From an uncultured Shinella sp. (GTDB taxonomy: Bacteria > Pseudomonadota > Alphaproteobacteria > Rhizobiales > Rhizobiaceae): DNA of 7,139 nucleotides. A program made the translations under genes and the position numbers. The stretch covers positions 1 to 7,139 of the forward strand of contig CAMLOC010000177.1 of the NCBI GenBank assembly GCA_946481465.1, given 5' to 3'. This document shows positions 1-6,510 of the stretch, in pieces. Numbering within the stretch: position 1 is the first letter of the stretch; the number at the start of each line of letters is the position of its first letter. The notes under the pieces were generated by a model. The model saw only the letters and a list, made by a program, of their open reading frames with translations. It made no database searches and had not been told where the DNA came from.

Positions 1-2154
1 CAGGTAGTCGTCGACGGCCGCCCCCAGGAAGGCGACGCCGCCCTTGGTGATCATCGGCCCGCCGATGCCGGGCACGCCAACCTTGAAGGGCAGCGGCAGC
101 GGCGTCATGTCCCTGACCGTGCCGTTCTTGTGCTTGTAGGCGATCTTGCCGGTCGCAAGGTCCGCGCCGGCGACATAGCCCCATGGCGGCGCCTGGCAGG
201 GAATGCCGAGCGGGCCGAGGAACGGCCCCATGAAGACGCCGTAGGGCGCGCCGTCGTTGCGGTTGAGGCCCTGTTCGGAACCCTTCTCGTCCTGGCCCTT
301 CGGCGGGATCTGGTCACGCGGCACGAGGCGGGAGGTGAAGGCGAGGTAGGTCGGCATGCCGAACATCACCTGCCGCTCCGGATCGACCGCGACGGAGCCC
401 CAGTTGAACGTGCCGAAATTGCCGGGATAGACGATCGTGCCCTCCAGCGAGGGCGGCGTGTAGCGGCCCTCGTATTTCATCGACAGGAAATCGATGCGGC
501 AGGCGAGCTGGTCGAACATCGTCACGCCCCACATGTCCTTTTCCGTCAGCGGCGGCGGCGAGAAGGTGAGGTCGGAAATCGGCTGGGTGGGCGCGGTGAA
601 ATCTTCCGGGATCGCCCCGGTCGGCGCCGGTATCTCCTTGACGGGGACGATCGGCTCGCCGGTGCGCCGGTCGAGCACGTAGATGTCGCCCTGCTTGGTG
701 GGGCCGACGAGGGCGGGGATGGTGGCGCCGTCCTTCGTGATGTCGATCAGCGCCGGCTGGGCCGGCACGTCCATGTCCCAGAGATCGTGATGCACCGTCT
801 GGCGCACCCAGCGCACGGCGCCCGTCCTGATGTCGAGCGCCACGATGGAGGAGGAGTATTTTTCCACATGCTCGCTGCGGCCCATGCCGAGCTGGTCCGG
901 CACGCGGTTGCCGAGGGGGATGTAGACGAGGCCGAGCGCGTCGTCATAGCTGAAGACCGACCAGGAATTCGGCGAATTCACCGTATAGACCTGCCCCTCG
1001 GGCAGCGGCGTCGTGACGTCCGGGTTGCCGGAATCCCAGTTCCAGACGAGGGCGCCCGAATTGACGTCGAAGGCGCGGATGACGCCCGACTGGGAGTGGG
1101 TGGAGTAGTTGTCGTTCACCGCCCCGCCGATGATGATCTTGCCGTCGGTGATGACGGGCGGCGAGGTGGAATAGTAGTAGCCGGCCGGGTTGTAGGGCAT
1201 GCCCTGTTCGAGCTGCAGCACGCCGTTCTCGGCAAAGCTCGTGCAGACGTCGCCGGTCGCCGCGTCGAGCGCGATCAGCCGGGCGTCCGAGGTCGGCAGG
1301 TAGACGCGGGCGGCGCAGGCGGTGCCGGCCGTCGCGGCCGGATCGGCATAATAGGTCACGCCGCGGCAGGTCTGGTGCTGGCGGTCCGGGTTCATGCCGG
1401 AATTGGAATCGTATTTCCACTTCTCCTTGCCGGTCGCCGCATCCAGCGCGATCGCCCAGTTGTGCGGCGTGCACATGTAGAGCGTGTCGCCGATCTTGAG
1501 CGGCGTCACCTGGTAGGTGGTCTCGCCCACGTCGTCGGGCAGCTTCACGTCGCCGGTCTGGTACTGCCAGGCGACCTGGAGCGTGCCGACATTGTCCGTG
1601 TTGATCTGGTCGAGCGGCGAATAGCGCTGGCCGTATGGCGTGCGGCCGTACTGGTGCCATTCGCCGGCCGGCACGTTGCCGCCAAGGGCGGGCGTGGCGT
1701 TGGCGACCTCGGTCGGCAGGCTGCCGGCAATGTCGTGCGGGTCCTCAGTCATGGCAAAGCCGGCAACGCCGATGGAGACGAGGACGGCGACGGCGAGCGG
1801 CAGGGCGGAGGCCGGATAAGACGTGCCGGTGGGGCTGGCAAAGCCGAGCGGCCGGCGGATGGCCGGCAGCATCAGCCACAGGCCGAGGAGCACGATGACG
1901 CCGCCGCGCGGGCCGAGCTGCCACCAGTCGAAGCCCACTTCCCAGACCGCCCAGCCGAGCGAACCGAGGATGACGAGGGCATAAAGCCAGAGCGCCGCGC
2001 CGGAGCGGCGGAAGAGAAGGATAGCCGTGGCGAGGAAGGCAAGGCCGGTGACGAGATAGTAGGGGCTGCCGCCGAGCGACAGCAGCCACCCGCCTCCGCC
2101 CGTCAGCACCAATCCGATGATGGCGATGAGGGCGGCGGTCAGCGTGAGCAACAT
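1..2154 (-). CDS. gcd: Membrane-bound PQQ-dependent glucose dehydrogenase (quinoprotein), C-terminus outside the window
   Basis: Oxidises D-glucose to gluconolactone in the periplasm and passes electrons to ubiquinone; PQQ is the cofactor. The visible 718 codons start at an ATG (2154) preceded by GGAG at 2161-2164, six bases upstream. Residues 1-135 form five hydrophobic segments (about 3-19, 31-48, 53-71, 83-99, 117-134), the usual membrane anchor of this family. The rest is the eight-bladed propeller domain. Family landmarks are present: His260 in QHQTCRGV, Trp398 in NSPNSW, the HHDLWDMD motif at 455-462 with Asp460, and Lys487 in PTKQGD. From memory these match E. coli Gcd His262, Trp404, catalytic Asp466 and Lys493; the constant offset of six for the last three supports the alignment. 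E. coli Gcd is 796 residues, so roughly 65 C-terminal residues should lie beyond position 1. No frameshift is seen. Activity depends on a PQQ supply, which is not encoded here. Confidence 0.96.
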   Translation of the reverse strand, partial: MLLTLTAALIAIIGLVLTGGGGWLLSLGGSPYYLVTGLAFLATAILLFRRSGAALWLYALVILGSLGWAVWEVGFDWWQLGPRGGVIVLLGLWLMLPAIRRPLGFASPTGTSYPASALPLAVAVLVSIGVAGFAMTEDPHDIAGSLPTEVANATPALGGNVPAGEWHQYGRTPYGQRYSPLDQINTDNVGTLQVAWQYQTGDVKLPDDVGETTYQVTPLKIGDTLYMCTPHNWAIALDAATGKEKWKYDSNSGMNPDRQHQTCRGVTYYADPAATAGTACAARVYLPTSDARLIALDAATGDVCTSFAENGVLQLEQGMPYNPAGYYYSTSPPVITDGKIIIGGAVNDNYSTHSQSGVIRAFDVNSGALVWNWDSGNPDVTTPLPEGQVYTVNSPNSWSVFSYDDALGLVYIPLGNRVPDQLGMGRSEHVEKYSSSIVALDIRTGAVRWVRQTVHHDLWDMDVPAQPALIDITKDGATIPALVGPTKQGDIYVLDRRTGEPIVPVKEIPAPTGAIPEDFTAPTQPISDLTFSPPPLTEKDMWGVTMFDQLACRIDFLSMKYEGRYTPPSLEGTIVYPGNFGTFNWGSVAVDPERQVMFGMPTYLAFTSRLVPRDQIPPKGQDEKGSEQGLNRNDGAPYGVFMGPFLGPLGIPCQAPPWGYVAGADLATGKIAYKHKNGTVRDMTPLPLPFKVGVPGIGGPMITKGGVAFLGAAVDDYL

Positions 2155-2226
2155 GGGGATCTCCGTTGGTGCTGCCGGCCGGGGAGGAGGCCGACAAGAC
2201 GTCCGGCTCAAGGAGGGACGATGGAG

Positions 2227-2254
2227 AGAATAGGGCGAATTCGTGACGCTTCAA
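2227..2254 (-). promoter_or_regulatory. Candidate sigma-70-type promoter for gcd
   Basis: On the minus strand TTGAAG (2249-2254) and TATTCT (2227-2232) are separated by 16 bases, which would give a leader of roughly 65 bases before the gcd ATG. A second AT-rich block further upstream has a perfect TATAAT (2279-2284) but no credible -35 hexamer at the right distance. I see no clear Pho box in this region. This is a pattern match only; the choice between the two blocks is uncertain. Confidence 0.3.
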
Positions 2255-2328
2255 TGCCGGGAAGAGGGAGATGATTAAATTATACTTTTTTACTCATGTT
2301 TTTGCGGGCTGGGCCGTCGTGGAAGCAG

Positions 2329-2472
2329 CTTGCCCCTCACCCTAGCCCTCTCCACGCAAGCGGGGAGAGGGGACTTGCCTCGCGAACCGGTCATTGGTTG
2401 AGGAAGCCGGCGAGGCCTATCCCTTCGCCCCGCTTGCGGGGAGAAGATGCCGGCAGGCGGATGAGGGGCAAG
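2329..2472. repeat. RIME-like twin-hairpin intergenic repeat, copy 1 (diverged)
   Basis: The outer ends are inverted repeats: CTTGCCCCTCAC at 2329-2340 pairs with ATGAGGGGCAAG at 2461-2472 with one mismatch in 12. Inside lie two hairpins with two-base loops, at 2346-2371 (core CCTCTCC...GGAGAGG, loop AA) and 2423-2446 (CTTC...GAAG ends, loop TT), each with one mismatch in the stem. The layout of terminal inverted repeats around two CCCCGC/GCGGGG hairpins is shared with the copy at 6327-6488. It resembles the RIME intergenic elements known from rhizobia (recognised from memory). It lies just past the selO stop and upstream of gcd. Translations across it are spurious. Confidence 0.8.
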
Positions 2473-2504
2473 CGCCCCGGGGGAGGGGTCTTCGACCTTC
2501 CCGC

Positions 2505-4025
2505 TCACGTCCCGCAGAAGGTCGCGGTGATCTCCTCGCCGGGCTTCGGCGGCACGGCATAGGCCGCAAAGGCCGGCTGGTCCTCGTAGGGCCGCGCCAG
2601 CACGTCGTTCAGCGCCGCAAACAGCGAGAAATCGCCGTGGTCGACCGCCGCTGCCAGCGCCTCCTCGACCTTGTGGTTGCGCGCAATGAAGGCAGGGTTG
2701 ACGCGGCGCATCGCCGTAGCGCGCGCCTCGGGCGTCCCGACCTCCCGCGCCAGCCGCGCACGCCATTGGGCAAGCCAGGGCGTGAGCGCGCCGGGCGTTT
2801 CGAGGAGGCCTTGCAGCGCGTCGTCCGCCGCCACGCCCCCGGCCGCGTCGGCAAGGCGCCGGAAGGCGAGCGTATAGTCGGCCTTCTGCTCGTAGAGCGT
2901 GACGAGCAGGTCACGGATCAGGCCCTGATCCTCGTCTTCCTCGTCTTCCTCGTCCGCGCCAAGGCCGATCTTCGCCCGGATCACCGCCTTCCAGTGCTCC
3001 TGGAAGCGCTCCATGAAGCGGCCGACCGCGTCGTTGGCCATCTCCACCGCCTTGTCCTGGTCATCTGAAAGAAGGGCCAGCAGCGCCTCGGCGAGCCGGG
3101 CGATGTTCCACTGGCCGATCATCGGCTGGTTGCCGAAGGCATAGCGTCCGTTGCGGTCGATGGAGGAATAGACGGTGCGCGGGTCGTAGCGGTCCATGAA
3201 GGCGCAGGGGCCGAAATCGATCGTCTCGCCCGAGATCGTCATGTTGTCGGTGTTCATCACGCCATGGATGAAGCCGACGCCGAGCCATTTCGCGATCAGT
3301 AAGGCCTGCCGGTCGGCGACGGCCTGAAGCAGCGCGAGATAGCGGTTTTCCGCGCCCTTCAATTCCGGATAGTGCCGGTCGATGACGTGGTCGGCGAGCA
3401 CGCGCACATTCTCCGTGTCGCCGCGCGCGGCGAAGAACTGGAAGGTGCCGACGCGGATATGGCTGGCCGCGACGCGGGTGAAGACGGCTCCGGGCAGCGG
3501 GCGCTCGCGATAGACCGGCTGGCCGGTGGCGACGGCCGCCAGCGCCCGCGTCGTCGGAATGCCGAGCGCATGCATGGCCTCGCTGACGATATATTCGCGC
3601 AGCACCGGGCCGAGCGCCGCCCGGCCGTCGCCGCGGCGCGAATAGGGCGTCTGGCCGGCGCCCTTGAGCTGGATGTCGCGCCGCCGGCCGGCGCGGTCGA
3701 TCACCTCGCCGAGGAGGATCGCCCGCCCGTCGCCGAGCTGCGGCACGAACTGGCCGAACTGGTGGCCGGCATAGGCCATGGCGAGCGGCAGCGAGCCGGG
3801 CAGCGGCACATTGCCGGAGAAATAGTCCGCGCCGTGCCGCTCCAGCCTGTCCGCATCCAGGCCGAGGTCTTCGGCCAGCGCCCGGTTGAACGCGAGGAGC
3901 CGCGGCGCCTCCGCCGGGCTCGGATCGACCGGCGCGAAGAACAGGTCCGGCAGGCGCGCATAGCTGTTGTCGAAGGCGGGCGGCCAGCCGGCCTCGCTGC
4001 GTTGCGGATCGGTGGCGTTGCTCAT
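2505..4025 (-). CDS. selO: SelO/YdiU-family protein adenylyltransferase (AMPylator)
   Basis: This complete 506-residue protein belongs to the SelO pseudokinase family, which transfers AMP from ATP to Ser, Thr or Tyr of target proteins, with a role in redox homeostasis in E. coli and yeast. The ATG at 4025 has AAGAGGA at 4030-4036, four bases upstream. Visible signatures are QLGDGR (96-101, phosphate-contacting glycine loop), Lys121 in QLKGAG with its likely salt-bridge partner Glu144 (23 residues on, as in characterised SelO), TPYSR (126-130), and HGVMNTDNM (254-262) followed by DFG (270-272). Asp260, Asn261 and Asp270 are the expected catalytic and Mg-binding residues. All active-site positions look intact. 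The protein has only two cysteines, Cys274 (GPCAF) and Cys504, three residues from the C-terminus (CGT end). It also has an acidic run at 358-366. It is probably a single-gene unit; the gap to gcd is 350 bases and holds a repeat. Confidence 0.95.
   Translation of the reverse strand: MSNATDPQRSEAGWPPAFDNSYARLPDLFFAPVDPSPAEAPRLLAFNRALAEDLGLDADRLERHGADYFSGNVPLPGSLPLAMAYAGHQFGQFVPQLGDGRAILLGEVIDRAGRRRDIQLKGAGQTPYSRRGDGRAALGPVLREYIVSEAMHALGIPTTRALAAVATGQPVYRERPLPGAVFTRVAASHIRVGTFQFFAARGDTENVRVLADHVIDRHYPELKGAENRYLALLQAVADRQALLIAKWLGVGFIHGVMNTDNMTISGETIDFGPCAFMDRYDPRTVYSSIDRNGRYAFGNQPMIGQWNIARLAEALLALLSDDQDKAVEMANDAVGRFMERFQEHWKAVIRAKIGLGADEEDEEDEDQGLIRDLLVTLYEQKADYTLAFRRLADAAGGVAADDALQGLLETPGALTPWLAQWRARLAREVGTPEARATAMRRVNPAFIARNHKVEEALAAAVDHGDFSLFAALNDVLARPYEDQPAFAAYAVPPKPGEEITATFCGT
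2931..2957 (-). repeat. In-frame 9-bp tandem repeat in selO encoding an acidic run
   Basis: The unit CTCGTCTTC (plus strand) occurs at 2931-2939 and 2940-2948, followed by a degenerate third copy at 2949-2957. On the coding strand it specifies the Glu/Asp run at SelO residues 358-366. Because the unit is a multiple of three, copy-number change would lengthen or shorten the acidic stretch without a frameshift. Confidence 0.75.
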
Positions 4026-4237
4026 GGCGTCCTCTTGCGGCGTTCTCGTCTCGTTGGCCTATAGGTAGCGATAAGCGGCCGGAATGAAAGGGCCGCCCGG
4101 CGCCGGGGCGCCCTGCCGGATGGAATTTCATGGCCTTCTGAATAAGCGGGCGGCGCCGTCCGTCCCCTTCTTCAGGCATGCAGTGGGTGCGCGGATGCCG
4201 GTGCCGGCGGGCCGCGATCATGCTTCGGGAGGGTATC
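4026..4237. other. Divergent intergenic region between selO and the caspase-like gene
   Basis: These 212 bases must hold the start signals of both divergent genes, but I find no hexamer pair on either strand that I would call a promoter. There is an imperfect palindrome ATGGAATTTCAT at 4120-4131 (10 of 12 positions symmetric) and a doubled GGCGCC at 4099-4112; neither has a recognised function. The right part is also open in the caspase-like frame (ATG at 4178 and 4220), so the true gap depends on which start is used. Confidence 0.5.
4227..4233 (+). promoter_or_regulatory. Shine-Dalgarno sequence that supports a GTG start
   Basis: GGGAGGG ends four bases before the GTG at 4238 (GGAGG core to start: five bases). 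The in-frame ATG at 4220 has only a weak GGCGGG upstream, and I see no good ribosome site before the ATG at 4178. The GTG also gives the most ordinary signal peptide, so this site decides the start. Confidence 0.65.
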
Positions 4238-6310
4238 GTGCAGCGGAATGTCCATCGATTTCTCGGGGCGCTCGCCGCCTGTCTTCTTCTCCTCCTCGCG
4301 CCCGCGGCGCTCGCCGCCGAGCGCTACGCGCTCCTCATCGGCAATGCCGACTACGAGGATGCCGAGCCGCTGGAGAACCCGCTGAACGATATCGACCTCG
4401 TCGGCGAGGCGCTGGAGCGGGTGGAGTTCGACGTGACGCGCGTCACCGATGTCGATCATCTCGGCATGCTTTCCGCGCTCAACAATTTCACGCGGCTGGC
4501 GGAGAAGGCCGAGGATCCCGTGCTCTTCGTCTACTTCTCCGGCTATGCGGTGCAGATTGACGGCGACAATTTCCTGCTGCCGGTCGATGCCTCCGGCCGC
4601 ACCGTGACGGGCCTTCGCAACCGCTCGCTGCCCGTCTCCGAAATCACCGAGACGCTGCGCGGGCTCGGCAAGGGCCTCAAGGTCGTGCTGTTCGACGCCG
4701 CGCACGAAAACCCGTTCCCGACGCTGCGCGACATCCCGGACGGGCTTGCCGAGCCGAAGAACGCCGAGGGCGTGCACTATGCCTATGCCGCCGCGCCCGG
4801 CACCGCCTATGACTACGAGGGAACGCCGATCAGCCCCTTCGCCTCGGCCTTCGTCGATGCGGTCAGCATTCCCGGCATCGTGCTGGAGGAGGCCTTCCGC
4901 AAGGTCGGCGAGATCGTCAAGGAGCGCAGCAAGGGCCGGCAGGAGACCTGGCAGAGCGATGCCGACTACGGAAAATTCGCCCTGAGCCCGAAGGACGACA
5001 AGGTCGACGAGGCCGAAATCGCCTTCTACGAATTCGCATCGCTTGCCGACAACCGCGAGGCCTATGACCGCTATCTCGGCCGCTATCCGGAAGGCATCTT
5101 CGCCTCTGTCGCCAAGCGCAAGATCGACCTCCTTGGCAAGCGTTTCTCGCGCGAGCACGAGGATGGCGGGGAGATGCCCTACCTTTCGATCGCCAACGAC
5201 CGGCGCGATCCCTGCGGGCGCATCGCCTTCGGCGACTACGCGCAGGACCGCCGGCTTTCCGACATCTACAAGGACGGCCAGCTCGTGCTGATCGACGTCC
5301 GCTTCTGGTATCCGCCGGAAGGCTGCGACTATGTCTCCTATTTCTCGACCGTCTATTCGCACGAGCGGCTGCGCAACGTCATCACCTCGGCCAGCATTCC
5401 CGAGCGGCACATCTATGTCGCGAGCCGCGACGATCTCAGCCCCAGCGAGGAGCGCGCGATCTACGACTATTTCGACGAGGACCGCCGCGGCTACGCGCAA
5501 TCCCTGATGTTCCGCGCGATCAACGAGGAGCGCCGCCACAGCCTCGGCATCGCCATCAAGACGCCGGACGACAATGCCCGCGAATATGTCGACGAGGTGG
5601 ACTGCGGCGACGGGTGTCTTCGCGTGCGCGGCCTCGTGCGGCTGCGCGACAACAGCGTGCGCGCGCTGGAGGATTACGAGTTCGACTTCGTCGACGTGCG
5701 CCGCCTCGGGCTTTACGACAAGTATCGCGATGCGCTGCGCGACTTCCCGCAGGACGAGCACGCGACGAGCAGCGATGCCGCCCTGGGTGTGAAGGCGGAT
5801 GAGTATGCCGCGGCGGGCGGCGCCGTGACCCATGAGACGAAGGCCTATGGCGAAACGGCCGCCTCCGGCCATGACGACGGCTACGGCAAGGATGCCGACC
5901 CCTACCGCGCCGCGCGCACGGTCGGCGGCTGGGAGGTCCTCGCCGATTTCTCCGGCGACAACCGCTTCCTGAACTGCCGCGCCACCCGCCGCGGCGAGGG
6001 CGGCCGCCACGCCGCCTTCCGCTGGTACGACGACGGCCACGTCACCTTCGGCTTCCAGGACGCGTCCTACGACTACCGCGACGACTACACGAACGATGCG
6101 AAATACTGGATCGACGACGGCGAGGGCTACGACGTCACGGGCAAGGCCTACGGCCGCGGCGAGATCGCCTACGACCTCGGCCGCGACAGCGGGGTGATCG
6201 ACGCGCTGAAGCGCGGCAACCACATCCGCATCGGCGACGTGCGCACGAGCCTGAAGGGATCGAGCGCCATGCTGAGCGATTTGCAAGCCTGCGTGGCGGC
6301 GTTCCGGTAG
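4238..6310 (+). CDS. Exported caspase-like (peptidase C14 fold) protein lacking both catalytic residues, with a large six-cysteine C-terminal region
   Basis: A 690-residue protein is read from GTG 4238. Residues 1-26 form a Sec signal peptide: a basic n-region, a leucine core, and a cut after APAALA. Residues 28-250 match the bacterial caspase fold: ERYALLIGNADY at the first strand, NPLND (47-51), then the YFSG and LLPVDA strands. The catalytic His of the usual SGHG is Tyr103 (SGYA), and the catalytic Cys of the usual DACR is Ala155 (FDAAHENP). No cysteine exists anywhere in mature residues 27-325, so a cysteine-protease mechanism is excluded. Residues 258-300 resemble the short helical 'xAYLxxYPxGxFAxxA' segment that often follows caspase domains in alphaproteobacteria. 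Residues 310-505 and 562-690 are unrecognised, separated by a low-complexity linker (about 509-560). Cysteines are at 326, 363, 456, 460, 580 and 685, an even number suited to periplasmic disulfides. The likely role is binding or scaffolding in the periplasm; the partner is unknown. Alternative starts are ATG 4220 and ATG 4178. Confidence 0.88.
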   Translation: MQRNVHRFLGALAACLLLLLAPAALAAERYALLIGNADYEDAEPLENPLNDIDLVGEALERVEFDVTRVTDVDHLGMLSALNNFTRLAEKAEDPVLFVYFSGYAVQIDGDNFLLPVDASGRTVTGLRNRSLPVSEITETLRGLGKGLKVVLFDAAHENPFPTLRDIPDGLAEPKNAEGVHYAYAAAPGTAYDYEGTPISPFASAFVDAVSIPGIVLEEAFRKVGEIVKERSKGRQETWQSDADYGKFALSPKDDKVDEAEIAFYEFASLADNREAYDRYLGRYPEGIFASVAKRKIDLLGKRFSREHEDGGEMPYLSIANDRRDPCGRIAFGDYAQDRRLSDIYKDGQLVLIDVRFWYPPEGCDYVSYFSTVYSHERLRNVITSASIPERHIYVASRDDLSPSEERAIYDYFDEDRRGYAQSLMFRAINEERRHSLGIAIKTPDDNAREYVDEVDCGDGCLRVRGLVRLRDNSVRALEDYEFDFVDVRRLGLYDKYRDALRDFPQDEHATSSDAALGVKADEYAAAGGAVTHETKAYGETAASGHDDGYGKDADPYRAARTVGGWEVLADFSGDNRFLNCRATRRGEGGRHAAFRWYDDGHVTFGFQDASYDYRDDYTNDAKYWIDDGEGYDVTGKAYGRGEIAYDLGRDSGVIDALKRGNHIRIGDVRTSLKGSSAMLSDLQACVAAFR

Positions 6311-6348
6311 GGACGAAGCTGCAACCGCCCCTCATCCGCCTGCCGGCA

Positions 6349-6374
6349 CCTTCTCCCCGCAAGCGGGGAGAAGG
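6349..6374 (+). terminator. Strong hairpin after the caspase-like gene
   Basis: A 12-base perfect GC-rich stem with an AA loop lies 39 bases past the stop codon at 6310. No T-run follows, so it is not a classic intrinsic terminator. It could still slow polymerase or protect the 3' end of the transcript. It is part of the RIME-like repeat. Confidence 0.3.
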
Positions 6375-6440
6375 GATTTGCTGCACTGGTTTCCCACCAG
6401 GAGGAGATGGTCGAATGCAGGAAAGCCTCACGGCTTGCTT

Positions 6441-6466
6441 CCTTCTCCCCGCCTGCGGGGAGAAGG
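6441..6466 (-). terminator. Strong hairpin after the oligopeptidase-like gene
   Basis: A 12-base perfect stem with a two-base loop lies 45 bases past the minus-strand stop at 6511. It has no T-run, so the terminator role is inferred from position only. It is the second hairpin of the RIME-like repeat. Confidence 0.3.
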
Positions 6467-6510
6467 TCGCGGCAGCGGGATGAGGGGCTAAACCTCCGCC
6501 CGGGCCGCCG

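Larger units (their letters stand above)
6327..6488. repeat. RIME-like twin-hairpin intergenic repeat, copy 2 (well preserved)
   Basis: The outer ends are a perfect 11-base inverted repeat: GCCCCTCATCC at 6327-6337 and GGATGAGGGGC at 6478-6488. Inside are two hairpins with identical 12-base perfect arms (CCTTCTCCCCGC / GCGGGGAGAAGG) at 6349-6374 (loop AA) and 6441-6466 (loop CT). The element fills most of the 200-base gap between the convergent caspase-like and peptidase genes. It shares its plan with the copy at 2329-2472 and resembles RIME elements of rhizobia. It carries no coding function; open frames across it are artefacts of the palindromes. Confidence 0.85.

Noticed and set aside
130..2274. 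A 714-codon open frame on the plus strand across gcd.
   Set aside because: Its codons occupy exactly the same triplets as gcd codons. Antisense stops would need TTA, CTA or TCA in gcd, which are rare in this GC-rich genome, so the frame stays open by codon bias. The translation is Arg/Gly/Val/Ala-rich with no recognisable domain.
2290..2766. Apparent small proteins across the repeats, with strings such as LAPHPPAGIFSPQAGRR (also within 6135-6752).
   Set aside because: These are translations of the twin-hairpin repeats and out-of-frame parts of neighbouring genes. The near-identical strings at both loci reflect repeat DNA, not homologous proteins.
2394..4064. Plus-strand open frames (2394-3068 and 3372-4064) antisense to selO.
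   Set aside because: Both are in register with selO codons and explained by the same bias; the selO protein matches its family end to end.
4026..4177. TATAGG-type hexamers near 4060-4066 as a selO or caspase promoter.
   Set aside because: No acceptable partner hexamer lies 16-18 bases away on either strand.
4271..4282. A possible lipobox LAAC (residues 12-15) in the caspase-like protein.
   Set aside because: The leucine-rich core follows the cysteine instead of preceding it, leaving too short a hydrophobic segment for lipoprotein processing. The APAALA site at 21-26 is a better signal peptidase I cut.
4172..6286. A 704-codon open frame on the minus strand across the caspase-like gene.
   Set aside because: It has the same codon-on-codon alignment as the gcd shadow. 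The sense strand has a signal peptide, a ribosome site and a recognisable fold; the antisense translation has none.
4238..6310. The caspase-like gene as part of an anti-phage or toxin system.
   Set aside because: The neighbours (selO and an S9 peptidase) are housekeeping genes on the opposite strand with no sensor, NTPase, gasdermin-like or toxin gene nearby. The signal peptide and lost catalytic residues also argue against a cytoplasmic death effector.
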